A program made the translations under genes and the position numbers. Below the pieces are notes generated by a model. It worked only from the letters and a program-made list of their open reading frames with translations. It was not told where the DNA came from and made no database searches. A stretch of DNA of 64,000 nt. Source: Vibrio chagasii (lineage in GTDB: Bacteria > Pseudomonadota > Gammaproteobacteria > Enterobacterales > Vibrionaceae). Numbering within the stretch: the stretch's first letter is position 1; the number at the start of each line of letters is the position of its first letter. Below are positions 1-6,668 of the stretch, one piece after another. Location of the stretch: contig NZ_MSCI01000001.1 of the NCBI RefSeq assembly GCF_002954585.1, positions 434,001 to 498,000 on the forward strand, read 5' to 3'.

Positions 1-71
1 ATAGTTATAGGGACGTTGAAGTCTTAGCTACTAGAATTGTTACATCTGATCAGATAAAAACAGATTTCTAG
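1..71 (+). CDS. 3' end of a cassette-like gene, cut by the window edge
   Basis: An open frame enters from the left edge and stops with TAG at 69-71, encoding about 22 residues ending in DQIKTDF. Five bases after the stop, the text reads TATAACAAACG, exactly how the integron cassettes at 2854-13000 end. I infer that this is the tail of a cassette gene. The product is unknown and only its C-terminus is visible. Confidence 0.4.
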   Translation, partial: SYRDVEVLATRIVTSDQIKTDF

Positions 72-75
72 TGAT

Positions 76-95
76 ATAACAAACGTTTAAGACTC
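76..95 (+). repeat. attC-like 5' end (incomplete)
   Basis: TATAACAAACGTTTAAGA matches the inverse-core end of the Vibrio attC sites further right, for instance those starting at 7588 and 9237. The similarity stops after about 18 bases and no matching GTTRRRY end is found at a normal distance, so the site appears truncated or decayed. It suggests that cassette material once lay to the left of the integrase as well. Confidence 0.4.
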
Positions 96-554
96 AAGAT
101 ACTTTTTCTAATGTTCACGGAATGAGTTAGAGCTTCGCCCCTAACTCACTTTTGCCCAAAAGATTCTCGGATTGAATGCTTACCCGTGGCATTTTTCTAA
201 CTCGAAGTGACCCATTTCGTTATAAACCCATTGCGTATGCTGCATAATGTAACTTGCGTGATGAACTTACTTCTGTCTCTAGACTTGTTAACTTAAATAC
301 TCTATTTGAATTAACAGGCATACTATGGGTGAAAAGTATCCGGCCTTAAATAAGAAAAGGGATCAGAGCTAAAAGCCTCCGATCCCACGTAACTAGCAAC
401 AATTGAAACGCGAACAAAATTGATTTTATATAGCGTTCGTTATTTTTCAATCCCATAATTTACCCCACAGCCCCACTTTAAGTGGGGCAGTGGGGTAAGT
501 TTCGGGTTCGAAAGACCTATGAAGATAAAGTTATTTCAGATAAACAACTGTTTG
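96..554. other. gene-poor left flank with hairpins
   Basis: No convincing gene is seen here. The stretch contains a short hairpin at 121-148 (TGAGTTAG pairing with CTAACTCA around a GCTTCGCC loop), whose right half resembles the sequence at 1390-1404, and a large near-perfect palindrome at 461-497. The rest is unremarkable AT-rich sequence. Confidence 0.6.
461..497. repeat. near-perfect 37-nt palindrome
   Basis: Two 18-nt arms, TACCCCACAGCCCCACTT and its complement, meet around a single T and differ at only one position. The stem is rich in G+C within an AT-rich flank. No T-run follows on either side, so it is not a standard terminator. It could be a hairpin operator or the scar of a mobile element; its role is not known. 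Confidence 0.7.
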
Positions 555-869
555 CTAAGCGGTAGCATAGTAATCACGAAGTTCATCATAAGCTTCCTTG
601 GCTGAGTAGTATTTCGTTCCTCTAGCTTGAGCATCATTATTCAACTCCTCAGAGTTGAAAAGGTCATAATATTTTTTGAACCATTTTCTATCGATATTGT
701 AATTCCATGCAATATCGCTTTTGTTTGCTTCCACATATCTAATTAAAACAGTATTGAAAATGAAATTGTTATAGTTTCGAACGCAGTTAAGGCTGATTGC
801 ATTTGATTCTTGTAAAAAAGCTAAGTTTAAGTATATAGGCTTTTCAAAGTAACCAAAGGCGTGTATCAA
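555..869 (-). CDS. hypothetical protein, 104 aa
   Basis: This is an open frame of 104 codons with a TTG start. The predicted protein is rich in Asn and Tyr, has no signal peptide or membrane segment, and carries a charged C-terminal half with the motif AKEAYDELRDYY. I recognise no family. Its 5' end overlaps that of the rightward phage-like ORF at 861 by a few bases, which suggests that a recombination junction lies near 850-870 and that the N-terminus of one or both genes has been lost. It may be a real small gene or a fragment. Confidence 0.4.
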   Translation of the reverse strand: MIHAFGYFEKPIYLNLAFLQESNAISLNCVRNYNNFIFNTVLIRYVEANKSDIAWNYNIDRKWFKKYYDLFNSEELNNDAQARGTKYYSAKEAYDELRDYYATA

Positions 870-1154
870 TTAGTCGACCAGAAAGGCAACTTTGAACGTA
901 AGACAGACCAAGCCGATAAGCTTGAATGCCTCACTCAACAAATCAAAGTGCTCGAAGATAGAATCGCAGAGATAGACGGTAACCACACTGAAACCGTCAA
1001 AGGCAATAGAGCCATCAAAGCTAAGGACATCACCGAAGAGGCCGACACTATCAAGTTCAATGGCGGGAAGGGTGTTTGTACCGGCGCGAGTATTTGCCCG
1101 TTTATGGGTAAACCGCATGTCGATGTATCAACTACCGTTTTTGCAGGGAAGTAA
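861..1154 (+). CDS. phage baseplate/spike-like C-terminal fragment
   Basis: The frame starts at GTG 861 just after a stop at 828-830 and encodes 97 residues. The first half is helical and charged. The second half has the run HTETVKGNRAIKAKDIT followed by NGGKG, CTGASICPF and GKPHVDVSTTVFAGK. I infer resemblance to the C-terminal ends of phage baseplate spike proteins, where short beta repeats end in a small Cys/His-containing cap. It is much too short for a complete spike and there is no upstream homologous sequence, so I read it as the 3' remnant of a prophage gene. It is followed after two bases by the ORF at 1157. Confidence 0.5.
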   Translation: MYQLVDQKGNFERKTDQADKLECLTQQIKVLEDRIAEIDGNHTETVKGNRAIKAKDITEEADTIKFNGGKGVCTGASICPFMGKPHVDVSTTVFAGK

Positions 1155-1156
1155 CA

Positions 1157-1354
1157 ATGGCGATAAGTAAAGCATCACTGAAACAGAAATTAGAAACCGA
1201 GCTTAAAGCCCAGGGCTTTGTGCTTGATGGTGAATTTGCTATGGCAGGTAAGATGGCAGAAGCGATCGCCAACGCGGTAGTGGATGAAATAACAAAGAAT
1301 GCTCAAGTGGAAGTCACAGGCGGCAGCTCAGCCGGGAGCTATCAAGTGCAGTAG
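1157..1354 (+). CDS. small phage-associated hypothetical protein, 65 aa
   Basis: An ATG start lies two bases after the stop of the upstream fragment, and GGGAAG within that gene's end serves as ribosome binding site. The protein is a short helical polypeptide with the core AMAGKMAEAIANAVVDEITK and a Gly/Ser-rich tail. Such small alpha-helical proteins commonly follow baseplate spike genes in tailed phages, so the pair may be the last two genes of a deleted prophage module. No specific function is assigned. Confidence 0.5.
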   Translation: MAISKASLKQKLETELKAQGFVLDGEFAMAGKMAEAIANAVVDEITKNAQVEVTGGSSAGSYQVQ

Positions 1355-1368
1355 AGCTTTAGTAAACC

Positions 1369-1399
1369 AAAATGAGGCCTTAGCTTTTAAACTCATTTT
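1369..1399. terminator. weak hairpin, possible terminator
   Basis: AAAATGAG and CTCATTTT form an 8-bp stem around a 15-nt loop, followed by T and GCCCC. It lies between the phage-like pair and the integrase stop codon and could act in the rightward direction. The stem is AT-rich and therefore weak. It also resembles the hairpin at 121-157. Confidence 0.35.
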
Positions 1400-1489
1400 T
1401 GCCCCAAAGTGTGTTTAGATTGTTTACTCCACTCAAGTATCTGTTCCAAATAAGCCCTAATTCTTCTTATGTTTGGTTCATGGCAAGGA

Positions 1490-2482
1490 TCATTGGTTTT
1501 CCTTATAGTTTTCAATAAAGATTTTATTTAGTGGGCTTACAGTACCCGCAAAATGTTCGCCAATAACATGGGTATAGATTTGTGTCGTCGCTACATCTGA
1601 ATGTCCTAATAGCTCTTGGACTGTACGAATATCTTGCCCCGAGCGCAGCAGTTCGGTAGCGAAGCTATGACGGAAGGTATGGCATGTTATTCGTTTATTA
1701 AAGATTTTAGCCTGTTGCACCGCTCGTTTGAGAGCCTTTCTTGGTGCAGAATCGTGTAAATGATGCCGACAAAGCTTATTAGTCAGTGGGTGCCGACAGA
1801 TGCTTAAAGAAGGAAAGATAAACATCCAAGCAATTTGTTTAAAAGCGTTCGGGTACTTTTTACCAAGGGCGTGTGGAAGCGAGGGACCGATGCCTTGTTT
1901 GATATCTTCTTCTTGTATTTTTGACGCTTTCAGAATTTGCAATTGAAGAGAACCAATTAACGTTGGGCTAAGTAAAGTTACGCGATCTTTTTTTCCTTTC
2001 CCATCTCGCACGGTTAAAGATAGGTTTTGTAAATCAAGATCTTGAACTCTAATTCTCAAACACTCATTAACTCTAAGTCCAGAACCATACAACAGAGAAA
2101 AAATGATGTGATTAACACCAGAAAGGTGTGACAGTATCAGTTGGACCTCATTTGGCGTAAGTACGCTCGGAACCTTGCGCTGCTTTTTAGCATAAGTAAA
2201 ACCTAGATCACCAAGCGGTCTTTGTAAAAACTGGTTGTAAAGGAACGCAATCGCATTAAGCGCGACTTTTTGAGTGTTGATAGCGACGTGTTGTTCATTA
2301 GCAAGATAAGACAGATAGGCTGTTACCTCAGTCGTTCCCATATCTTGAGGATGCTTTAGCTTGTTAAAGCGAATGAAGTATTTTATCCAGTATATATAGG
2401 CCTTTTCTGTTTTGAGACTATAGCCTCGCATTCGCATGTGTCTACGGATTTCTTCAATGAATTTGCTTGCCATTTCCCACAT
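1490..2482 (-). CDS. intIA: integron integrase IntI (IntIA type)
   Basis: This is a tyrosine recombinase that inserts and excises cassettes by recombining attC with attI. The 330-aa frame (or 327 aa from the in-frame ATG at 2473) has an N-terminal SAM-like core-binding domain at about residues 1-95 and a catalytic domain after it. Catalytic residues are visible: Arg near 137 in GSGLRVNEC, His-x-x-Arg in CHTFRHSF, His in LLGHSD and Tyr in TQIYTHV. The extra integron-specific segment (HALGKKYPNA to FIFPS) is present, which separates IntI from XerC/D. No frameshift or stop interrupts it. It points away from the cassette array, the usual integron arrangement, and sits under an apparent LexA box. 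Confidence 0.96.
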   Translation of the reverse strand: MWEMASKFIEEIRRHMRMRGYSLKTEKAYIYWIKYFIRFNKLKHPQDMGTTEVTAYLSYLANEQHVAINTQKVALNAIAFLYNQFLQRPLGDLGFTYAKKQRKVPSVLTPNEVQLILSHLSGVNHIIFSLLYGSGLRVNECLRIRVQDLDLQNLSLTVRDGKGKKDRVTLLSPTLIGSLQLQILKASKIQEEDIKQGIGPSLPHALGKKYPNAFKQIAWMFIFPSLSICRHPLTNKLCRHHLHDSAPRKALKRAVQQAKIFNKRITCHTFRHSFATELLRSGQDIRTVQELLGHSDVATTQIYTHVIGEHFAGTVSPLNKIFIENYKENQ

Positions 2483-2489
2483 CCCAAAA

Positions 2490-2505
2490 CTGTTTTTTTA
2501 TACAG
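2490..2505 (-). promoter_or_regulatory. LexA/SOS box of the integrase gene
   Basis: The 16-mer CTGTTTTTTTATACAG fits the gammaproteobacterial LexA operator form CTGT-N8-ACAG exactly. It lies 7 bp upstream of the first integrase ATG (2482). LexA control of intI is well established in Vibrio and mobile integrons, so induction of the integrase by DNA damage is the likely reading. Confidence 0.85.
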
Positions 2506-2655
2506 TTTATTGGTGTTAGAAGGAGTTTGAGTATGAAAAACGGCTTGTTTTATCAGGAGTAGTGGCTCATTTTGTCGGCAGAGCAATTAGTAAGTCGTTG
2601 TTAATCGGTAAGTTGAAGCAAGAACCCCCCAAGATAACATGCCACGTAAAAAGTG

Positions 2656-2781
2656 ATAACAGGCCGGCTCGTTTTTATGTGAAGGTAAAATAATAAAATT
2701 TATGTATATTCTTTATTTTTTAATGGTTTATGTTAGATTGATTGTAAGTTAGGTTGGAGGGAAAACGAGCCGGCCTGTTAT
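2656..2781. repeat. perfect 20-bp inverted repeat flanking an AT-rich core
   Basis: The arm at 2656-2675 (ATAACAGGCCGGCTCGTTTT) is repeated in exact inverse form at 2762-2781, separated by 86 nt of very AT-rich DNA. The outer ends read TGATAAC and GTTATTA, close to the inverse core and core of an attC site, and the full length (about 130 nt) is also attC-like. It sits between the integrase promoter and the attI core. It may be an attC-derived structure, or a hairpin influencing the cassette promoter. Confidence 0.75.
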
Positions 2782-2783
2782 TA

Positions 2784-2800
2784 AGAATGTTAGGCATTTA
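2784..2800 (+). other. attI: attI core site
   Basis: GTTAGGC at 2789-2795 matches the GTTRRRY core and is identical to the classical attI1 core heptamer. It is the last core before the first cassette gene (2854) and lies upstream of the integrase 5' end, as expected for attI. The left border of attI cannot be fixed by eye. Confidence 0.7.
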
Positions 2801-2853
2801 GTATCCATTACACTTCACAGCTTTAATCCTCTTAATGAGACGTTGGAAAAACT

Positions 2854-3258
2854 ATGAGTAATAATCCTATTGAAGAAGTTTTAAAAAATATGCCTGGTAA
2901 CGGCAGCACCGAGTGGGAAAATACATTTTATGGTTGCCTAGCGGAATGTGGTGTATGGGATACTGAGAAATTTTGGTTTTTTCATCGAGCACTGACTCAG
3001 ATTGGAGAACTGGTACAGCAAGATACCGATGTGGATAGAAACTTGGTATATGCATTACTCTATATCCAACATGGTGTATTAACTCATATAGGTTCACATT
3101 TTGACCCTCGTGTTGATTGGAAAGTAGAATCCATTGATGATGAGGATTTACAAGAGTATGCAGAAAGGTTTCAGATAGCTGTACTTAGCGCTATATCAGG
3201 TAAGGTTATGTCAGAGTCATCTTTTGACCTTACCAATCCACTATTGTGCAATACCTAA
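2854..3258 (+). CDS. Imm41-like immunity-type protein (cassette 1)
   Basis: First cassette gene after attI, 134 aa with ATG start. Short conserved pieces (ENTFYGCLAE near residue 22, a Trp/Phe-rich helix EKFWFFHRAL, SHFDPRVDW, and a C-terminal helix with AERFQIAVLSAISG) resemble the Imm41 family of polymorphic-toxin immunity proteins; this is from memory of the family, not a search. No signal peptide is visible, so it should be cytosolic. No toxin gene is adjacent. As first cassette it is nearest to the presumed cassette promoter and likely the best expressed of the array. It could also be an unrelated cassette protein. Confidence 0.6.
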   Translation: MSNNPIEEVLKNMPGNGSTEWENTFYGCLAECGVWDTEKFWFFHRALTQIGELVQQDTDVDRNLVYALLYIQHGVLTHIGSHFDPRVDWKVESIDDEDLQEYAERFQIAVLSAISGKVMSESSFDLTNPLLCNT

Positions 3259-3348
3259 CAAGGCACTCAAACTGACCTCCAACACGTGGTATTTTTGCTT
3301 CGCAAAAGTATAGCCACATGTTTGCGGCAGCTTAGTGCGGCGTTAGCT
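3253..3348 (+). repeat. attC of cassette 1
   Basis: The site runs from ACCTAAC (overlapping the stop codon) to GTTAGCT and has a central stem around GCTTCGC: TATTTTTGC pairs with GCAAAAGTA. Length is 96 nt. Confidence 0.9.
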
Positions 3349-3391
3349 TTAACTGATTTCCAATTAATTAATCTTTATACAAGGAAGTAAA

Positions 3392-3970
3392 ATGAATACC
3401 AAAGTACTACTTGCTAGCTCTACGTTAGCTCTATTATCTGGCTGTGCAACAACATTACCAACAATTCATGATGTTGACTTAAATAATTTAGCAGATAACC
3501 AATCAGTGTTAATATTTTCAACTGGTGCTTTTGAAGCTTGTAAATTTAATACGGCGCAGGTCGTAGTTAAAAAAGAAGAAAATAATCCTGCTATGCTTGA
3601 TAGCATCGGTGTTTATCAACTTAACAATGGGTACGTCGATAGCTTCTTTGAGGAAGAGTATGGTCTCGTATACTCGACAATTTTAGAACCAGGTACGTAT
3701 GACTTTTGGTTATCTTCTACAAATTCGTTTCTTACTTATGACGAGCCTCTGATTACTGAACCATTTACTTTAAACCCAAAGGAAATTAAGTACATAGGTG
3801 AAATATATGGTGACCGTTGTGGTGGTAATGGTGAGATTACAGTAACAATCAATGATCAAAAAGATCGAGATTTACAATATATTCAAGAAAAAGTTGAAGG
3901 GATCGATATATCTAAAGTAGTTATTGAGCAAGTTAAACCCACTAAACGTGAAATTAAAGCTAACAAGTAG
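3392..3970 (+). CDS. cassette lipoprotein, 192 aa (cassette 2)
   Basis: An ATG preceded by AAGGAAG gives a 192-aa protein with an N-terminal lipoprotein signal and lipobox LLSGC at about residues 14-18, followed by ATTLPTIHDVD. I therefore infer a lipid-anchored envelope protein. The body is beta-rich and contains two further Cys residues (EACKF and DRCGG) that could form a disulfide. No family is recognised. The last codons (AAC AAG TAG) lie inside the start of the attC, so the C-terminus is encoded by the recombination site and would change if the attC did. Confidence 0.75.
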   Translation: MNTKVLLASSTLALLSGCATTLPTIHDVDLNNLADNQSVLIFSTGAFEACKFNTAQVVVKKEENNPAMLDSIGVYQLNNGYVDSFFEEEYGLVYSTILEPGTYDFWLSSTNSFLTYDEPLITEPFTLNPKEIKYIGEIYGDRCGGNGEITVTINDQKDRDLQYIQEKVEGIDISKVVIEQVKPTKREIKANK

Positions 3971-4049
3971 CTTAAACGGAAAAATAACAGTTGGCCATCG
4001 CTTCGCGATTATAGCCAACTTTTATTTTCCGCTTAGCTAGGCGTTATGT
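3958..4049 (+). repeat. attC of cassette 2
   Basis: It begins at AGCTAAC, which departs from the RYYYAAC consensus, and ends at GTTATGT. The outer arms GCTTAAACGGAAAATAA and TTATTTTCCGCTTAGC and the inner AGTTGGC/GCCAACT stem are clear. It overlaps the last codons of the cassette gene. Confidence 0.85.
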
Positions 4050-4064
4050 GTAATCGGAGGTAAA

Positions 4065-4490
4065 GTGCTAAACCATAACTCGAAGCAACAAGTTAAATCA
4101 TTTGTAGCTAAGAATAACTTTATTCCGGTAATGAATAACACAAAGTGGAAAGAACTGTTTGACCTGTTAAATCAAGTCGATGACCTAATTAGTTTTAGAG
4201 TCACCTACGTAGATCAAACAACATGGCCTGAGCCTGATAGTTCATTCACTTATACCTCTGAGTTAGCTCAAATATGGGGTAATTTTTTGGCAATCGAGTT
4301 TATTGATATATCAGCCCAAATTAGTCATCCTCAAGGTGCATTACTAAAGCCCGTTGTTGTTGACCATATCGATAAAATAATTAACATTTGTAACTCTAAG
4401 TCAGCGAAATTTTCTATTACTGATGACGGTATTAGAATTTATGGTTACTTGAGACACGGTTTGGATGTTAACGTGCATAATTACACATAA
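4065..4490 (+). CDS. DUF6678-like protein, 141 aa (cassette 3; copy A)
   Basis: A GTG start preceded by CGGAGG gives a soluble 141-aa protein. The segment MNNTKWKELFDLLNQ and the following beta-strand region with an acidic patch resemble the DUF6678 family often found in Vibrio cassettes; this is recollection, not a search. There is no signal peptide. The function is unknown. The whole cassette, coding sequence included, is repeated at 9694-10258 and the two encoded proteins are identical, indicating a recent copy event. Confidence 0.75.
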   Translation: MLNHNSKQQVKSFVAKNNFIPVMNNTKWKELFDLLNQVDDLISFRVTYVDQTTWPEPDSSFTYTSELAQIWGNFLAIEFIDISAQISHPQGALLKPVVVDHIDKIINICNSKSAKFSITDDGIRIYGYLRHGLDVNVHNYT

Positions 4491-4607
4491 CAAGGCAATC
4501 AACGCGGGCCGCTTTGTCAATGCGGCAGTTTTTCAAAGTGTTGTGAATACAATGGATTAAAGCAGTTTTGGGTTGTTTGATAAGCGCCCGTTATTGCGAC
4601 GTTATGC
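4485..4607 (+). repeat. attC of cassette 3
   Basis: This is a long site (123 nt) from ACATAAC to GTTATGC with arms AACGCGGGC and GCGCCCGTT. It belongs to the same long type as the sites at 10136-10258 and 12880-13000, and differs from the former by one base (C4509 versus A10160) as far as I can see. Confidence 0.9.
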
Positions 4608-4626
4608 TTAAAAAGGAGCTTAGTAG

Positions 4627-5283
4627 TTGAGTTCGCTATCCAATCAAATAGACGAAATATTGCTAGAGCCGATGAAGATTCCAGATGTCTTCGAAAAGCT
4701 CTTCAGTTGGATTGAAAAAAACGGCTTCTACGAAGATAAGGAAGATGGGAGGGTTGGTTATCTATACCCAATCAGCAAGCTTAGATCTGAGTGGGGAGAC
4801 AATCAAAGGCCTGGCGGAACATTAATTGAATTCTACGCCGAGAAAGACTGCGATTTATTTTATTTCATAAATGAAAAAACAAAGGGCCGACTTCGGGTCT
4901 TCGCCAGAACTGGTGGTGATGGGTCAATGGCTGCGTTTTGGATTGACGATCAAGGGCAACAAAGGATTGTACATATAGGCTCAGGTTCTGGATCTATGCT
5001 GGCTTGTGTCTTGTGTGATGACCCTCTGGACTTCTTGAGACTCATTGCCATAGGTTACGATGAAATCTGCTGGAATGATGAGTTTGAACTTACACCTAGC
5101 GAAAGCTTTAAAAATAGTAACTTTGTGGTTCAACCAAATTTGAAATATCAGGATTGGCTAGTTCATGAGTTTCAAACCTCCATCCCAAGAAAGGCAAGTG
5201 ACATAGTTAAAGAACCTGCAGAATTTGGAGATGAAGACTCGAACGATCCGTTTTGTAAATGGTTAATAGAAAATGACGCATAA
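4627..5283 (+). CDS. SUKH (SMI1/KNR4)-like protein, 218 aa (cassette 4)
   Basis: A TTG start lies after AAAAAGGAG. The protein is soluble and acidic. The central part (RVFARTGGDGSMAAFWID, then IVHIGSGSGSMLACVL and DFLRLIAIGYDEICW) has the layout of SUKH/SMI1-KNR4 domains: a loop with a small, acidic, Gly-rich motif followed by a helix and a conserved Gly-Tyr-(Asp/Glu). SUKH proteins are commonly immunity proteins for contact-dependent toxins. No toxin is encoded alongside. The N-terminal 60 residues are helical. Family assignment is by motif pattern only. Confidence 0.7.
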   Translation: MSSLSNQIDEILLEPMKIPDVFEKLFSWIEKNGFYEDKEDGRVGYLYPISKLRSEWGDNQRPGGTLIEFYAEKDCDLFYFINEKTKGRLRVFARTGGDGSMAAFWIDDQGQQRIVHIGSGSGSMLACVLCDDPLDFLRLIAIGYDEICWNDEFELTPSESFKNSNFVVQPNLKYQDWLVHEFQTSIPRKASDIVKEPAEFGDEDSNDPFCKWLIENDA

Positions 5284-5355
5284 CAAAGCCAGCCAGAAGG
5301 ACCAAAAAACCGCCGCTTCGCTCTGGTTTTTCGGCCCCTGCTGGCGGCGTTATAC
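5278..5355 (+). repeat. attC of cassette 4
   Basis: A 78-nt site from GCATAAC to GTTATAC. Outer arms GCCAGC and GCTGGC and an inner stem pairing ACCAAAAAACCG with CGGTTTTTCGG-like sequence around CCGCTTCGCTC are visible. It overlaps the stop codon of cassette 4. Confidence 0.9.
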
Positions 5356-5368
5356 CTACTGGGAAAGT

Positions 5369-5878
5369 ATGAAGAAGCTCATAGCATCAATATTTAGTTT
5401 ATTTGCATCTGGCGCCAATGCTTCGGATGATTGGGTGGATTTCGTCACAACTGCTCATAACTCTTTGTCAGAAAAGCAAGAGTCGATTATGGCTGAGTAT
5501 AAAATCGGAGAGCATGAACGATTCGATTGGGATCAAGAGAATGGAACTTTGGTGTTTTCCAACGACGGTAAGCCAGTAGTTATTGCTAAAGTACAATTCG
5601 TAGGCTCCGTTTCTACTAAGTCTGATACTTGGCTTTGGTCTTGGGCGAACAACACAATTTTAGACAATGTAAAAGACCAAATGCATAAAGTGAAAGAGTA
5701 TGGTGTATCTAAAAATTATGAAGCTCTCATCAATGAAAAATGGTCTGCCGATGAGGTAGATGGTTGGGAAATGACTTCAATCACAAGTTACCTTTTAAAT
5801 GCTAAAGGCGCGTACAGAACTACTGATAAAACTGGTTTTACTTATATGGTAATTACAGACATCCATTGGGTAAAGTAG
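5369..5878 (+). CDS. DUF6882-like protein with export signal, 169 aa (cassette 5)
   Basis: I place the start at ATG 5369, which has AGGAAAG-like GGGAAAG upstream; the open frame continues to 5273 but that extension is just translated attC. The N-terminus MKKLIASIFSLFASGANA looks like a Sec signal peptide cleaved near residue 18. The mature part has DTWLWSWANN near residues 80-90 and resembles DUF6882-type proteins (from memory). I infer a periplasmic or secreted protein of unknown role. Confidence 0.7.
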   Translation: MKKLIASIFSLFASGANASDDWVDFVTTAHNSLSEKQESIMAEYKIGEHERFDWDQENGTLVFSNDGKPVVIAKVQFVGSVSTKSDTWLWSWANNTILDNVKDQMHKVKEYGVSKNYEALINEKWSADEVDGWEMTSITSYLLNAKGAYRTTDKTGFTYMVITDIHWVK

Positions 5879-5980
5879 GTATAACAAGTGTCTAAACCAA
5901 GGGACGCAAAACAGCAGGCTTGCGCTCCTTCGTCGCTAATTTTAGCCTGCTATTTCGCGCCGGTTAGGCAAGCGTTATGT
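5879..5980 (+). repeat. attC of cassette 5
   Basis: A 102-nt site from GTATAAC to GTTATGT. The stem AGCAGGCT/AGCCTGCT encloses GCGCTCCTTCGTCGC. It is nearly identical to the site at 9237-9339, although the adjoining genes are unrelated. Confidence 0.92.
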
Positions 5981-6003
5981 GAATAGGGAAAGGAGAACTA
6001 AGG

Positions 6004-6663
6004 ATGATGGAATCAAGAGTTTTTAAACGCACTAACAGCGGAGAGCAAGAAGTAAGCTCACGGCTGTATAATTTTACCATCGGAGCAGTGCTGTGTTGGG
6101 GCTTCTGGATTAATTGGCTAATGGTTGGGAATATCCCGGTAGAGTCAATTGCAGCTATTGATCCTTTGGTCTTTTTCATAGGCTATTTTGCTAGCTGCTT
6201 CTTTGGAGTTTACTTATTCAGTAAATCTTCGAACCCATTGGTTAGTTTTGTTGGTTACAACTTTGTAGTTGTTCCTTTTGGATTAATCATCAACTTGGTT
6301 GTATCTCGCTATGACCCATCTTTGGTTTTAGATGCGATTAAGGTTACTGGTCTAGTGACTGGCATGATGATGCTATTTGGAACAATGTTTCCAGCTTTTT
6401 TCCAAAGAATCGCTGGTGCATTAACCATTGCGTTATTAGTTGTACTTGTGGTCGAGATCTTTCAAATATTTGTACTTGGAATCCACCAGGAATGGATAGA
6501 CTGGGCCGTTGTTATCCTTTTTTGTGGTTATATCGGCTATGACTGGGGACGAGCAAATCAAATTCCCAAAACAATAGACAATGCAGTAGATAGCGCAGCA
6601 GCGCTATACATGGATATTATTAACCTGTTCTTGAGGATACTTAGAATTATGGGGCGCAAATAG
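6004..6663 (+). CDS. Bax inhibitor-1/YccA-like membrane protein (cassette 6)
   Basis: The 219-aa protein starts at ATG 6004 (a second ATG follows directly) behind AAAGGAGAAC. It has six to seven hydrophobic segments from about residue 25 to 185, ending in GYIGYDWGRANQI and a last segment with NAVDSAAALYMDIINLFLRILR. This matches the C-terminal signature of the Bax inhibitor-1 (UPF0005/YccA) family, where a conserved aspartate follows the last-but-one helix and AL-LYLDIINLFL closes the protein. Bacterial members are inner-membrane proteins implicated in calcium leak or in FtsH-linked quality control. Chromosomal BI-1 genes are known; a copy on an integron cassette is unusual. Confidence 0.8.
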   Translation: MMESRVFKRTNSGEQEVSSRLYNFTIGAVLCWGFWINWLMVGNIPVESIAAIDPLVFFIGYFASCFFGVYLFSKSSNPLVSFVGYNFVVVPFGLIINLVVSRYDPSLVLDAIKVTGLVTGMMMLFGTMFPAFFQRIAGALTIALLVVLVVEIFQIFVLGIHQEWIDWAVVILFCGYIGYDWGRANQIPKTIDNAVDSAAALYMDIINLFLRILRIMGRK

Positions 6664-6668
6664 AATTC

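Noticed and set aside
197..223. Possible attC right end at CGTTATA
   Set aside because: No pairing with the AACAAACG start at 79 could be found over the required length.
870..1118. 82-aa minus-strand ORF
   Set aside because: Shadow of the phage-like plus-strand gene.
5273..5368. N-terminal extension of the cassette 5 protein
   Set aside because: These codons are translated attC; the start at 5369 has the signal peptide and a binding site.
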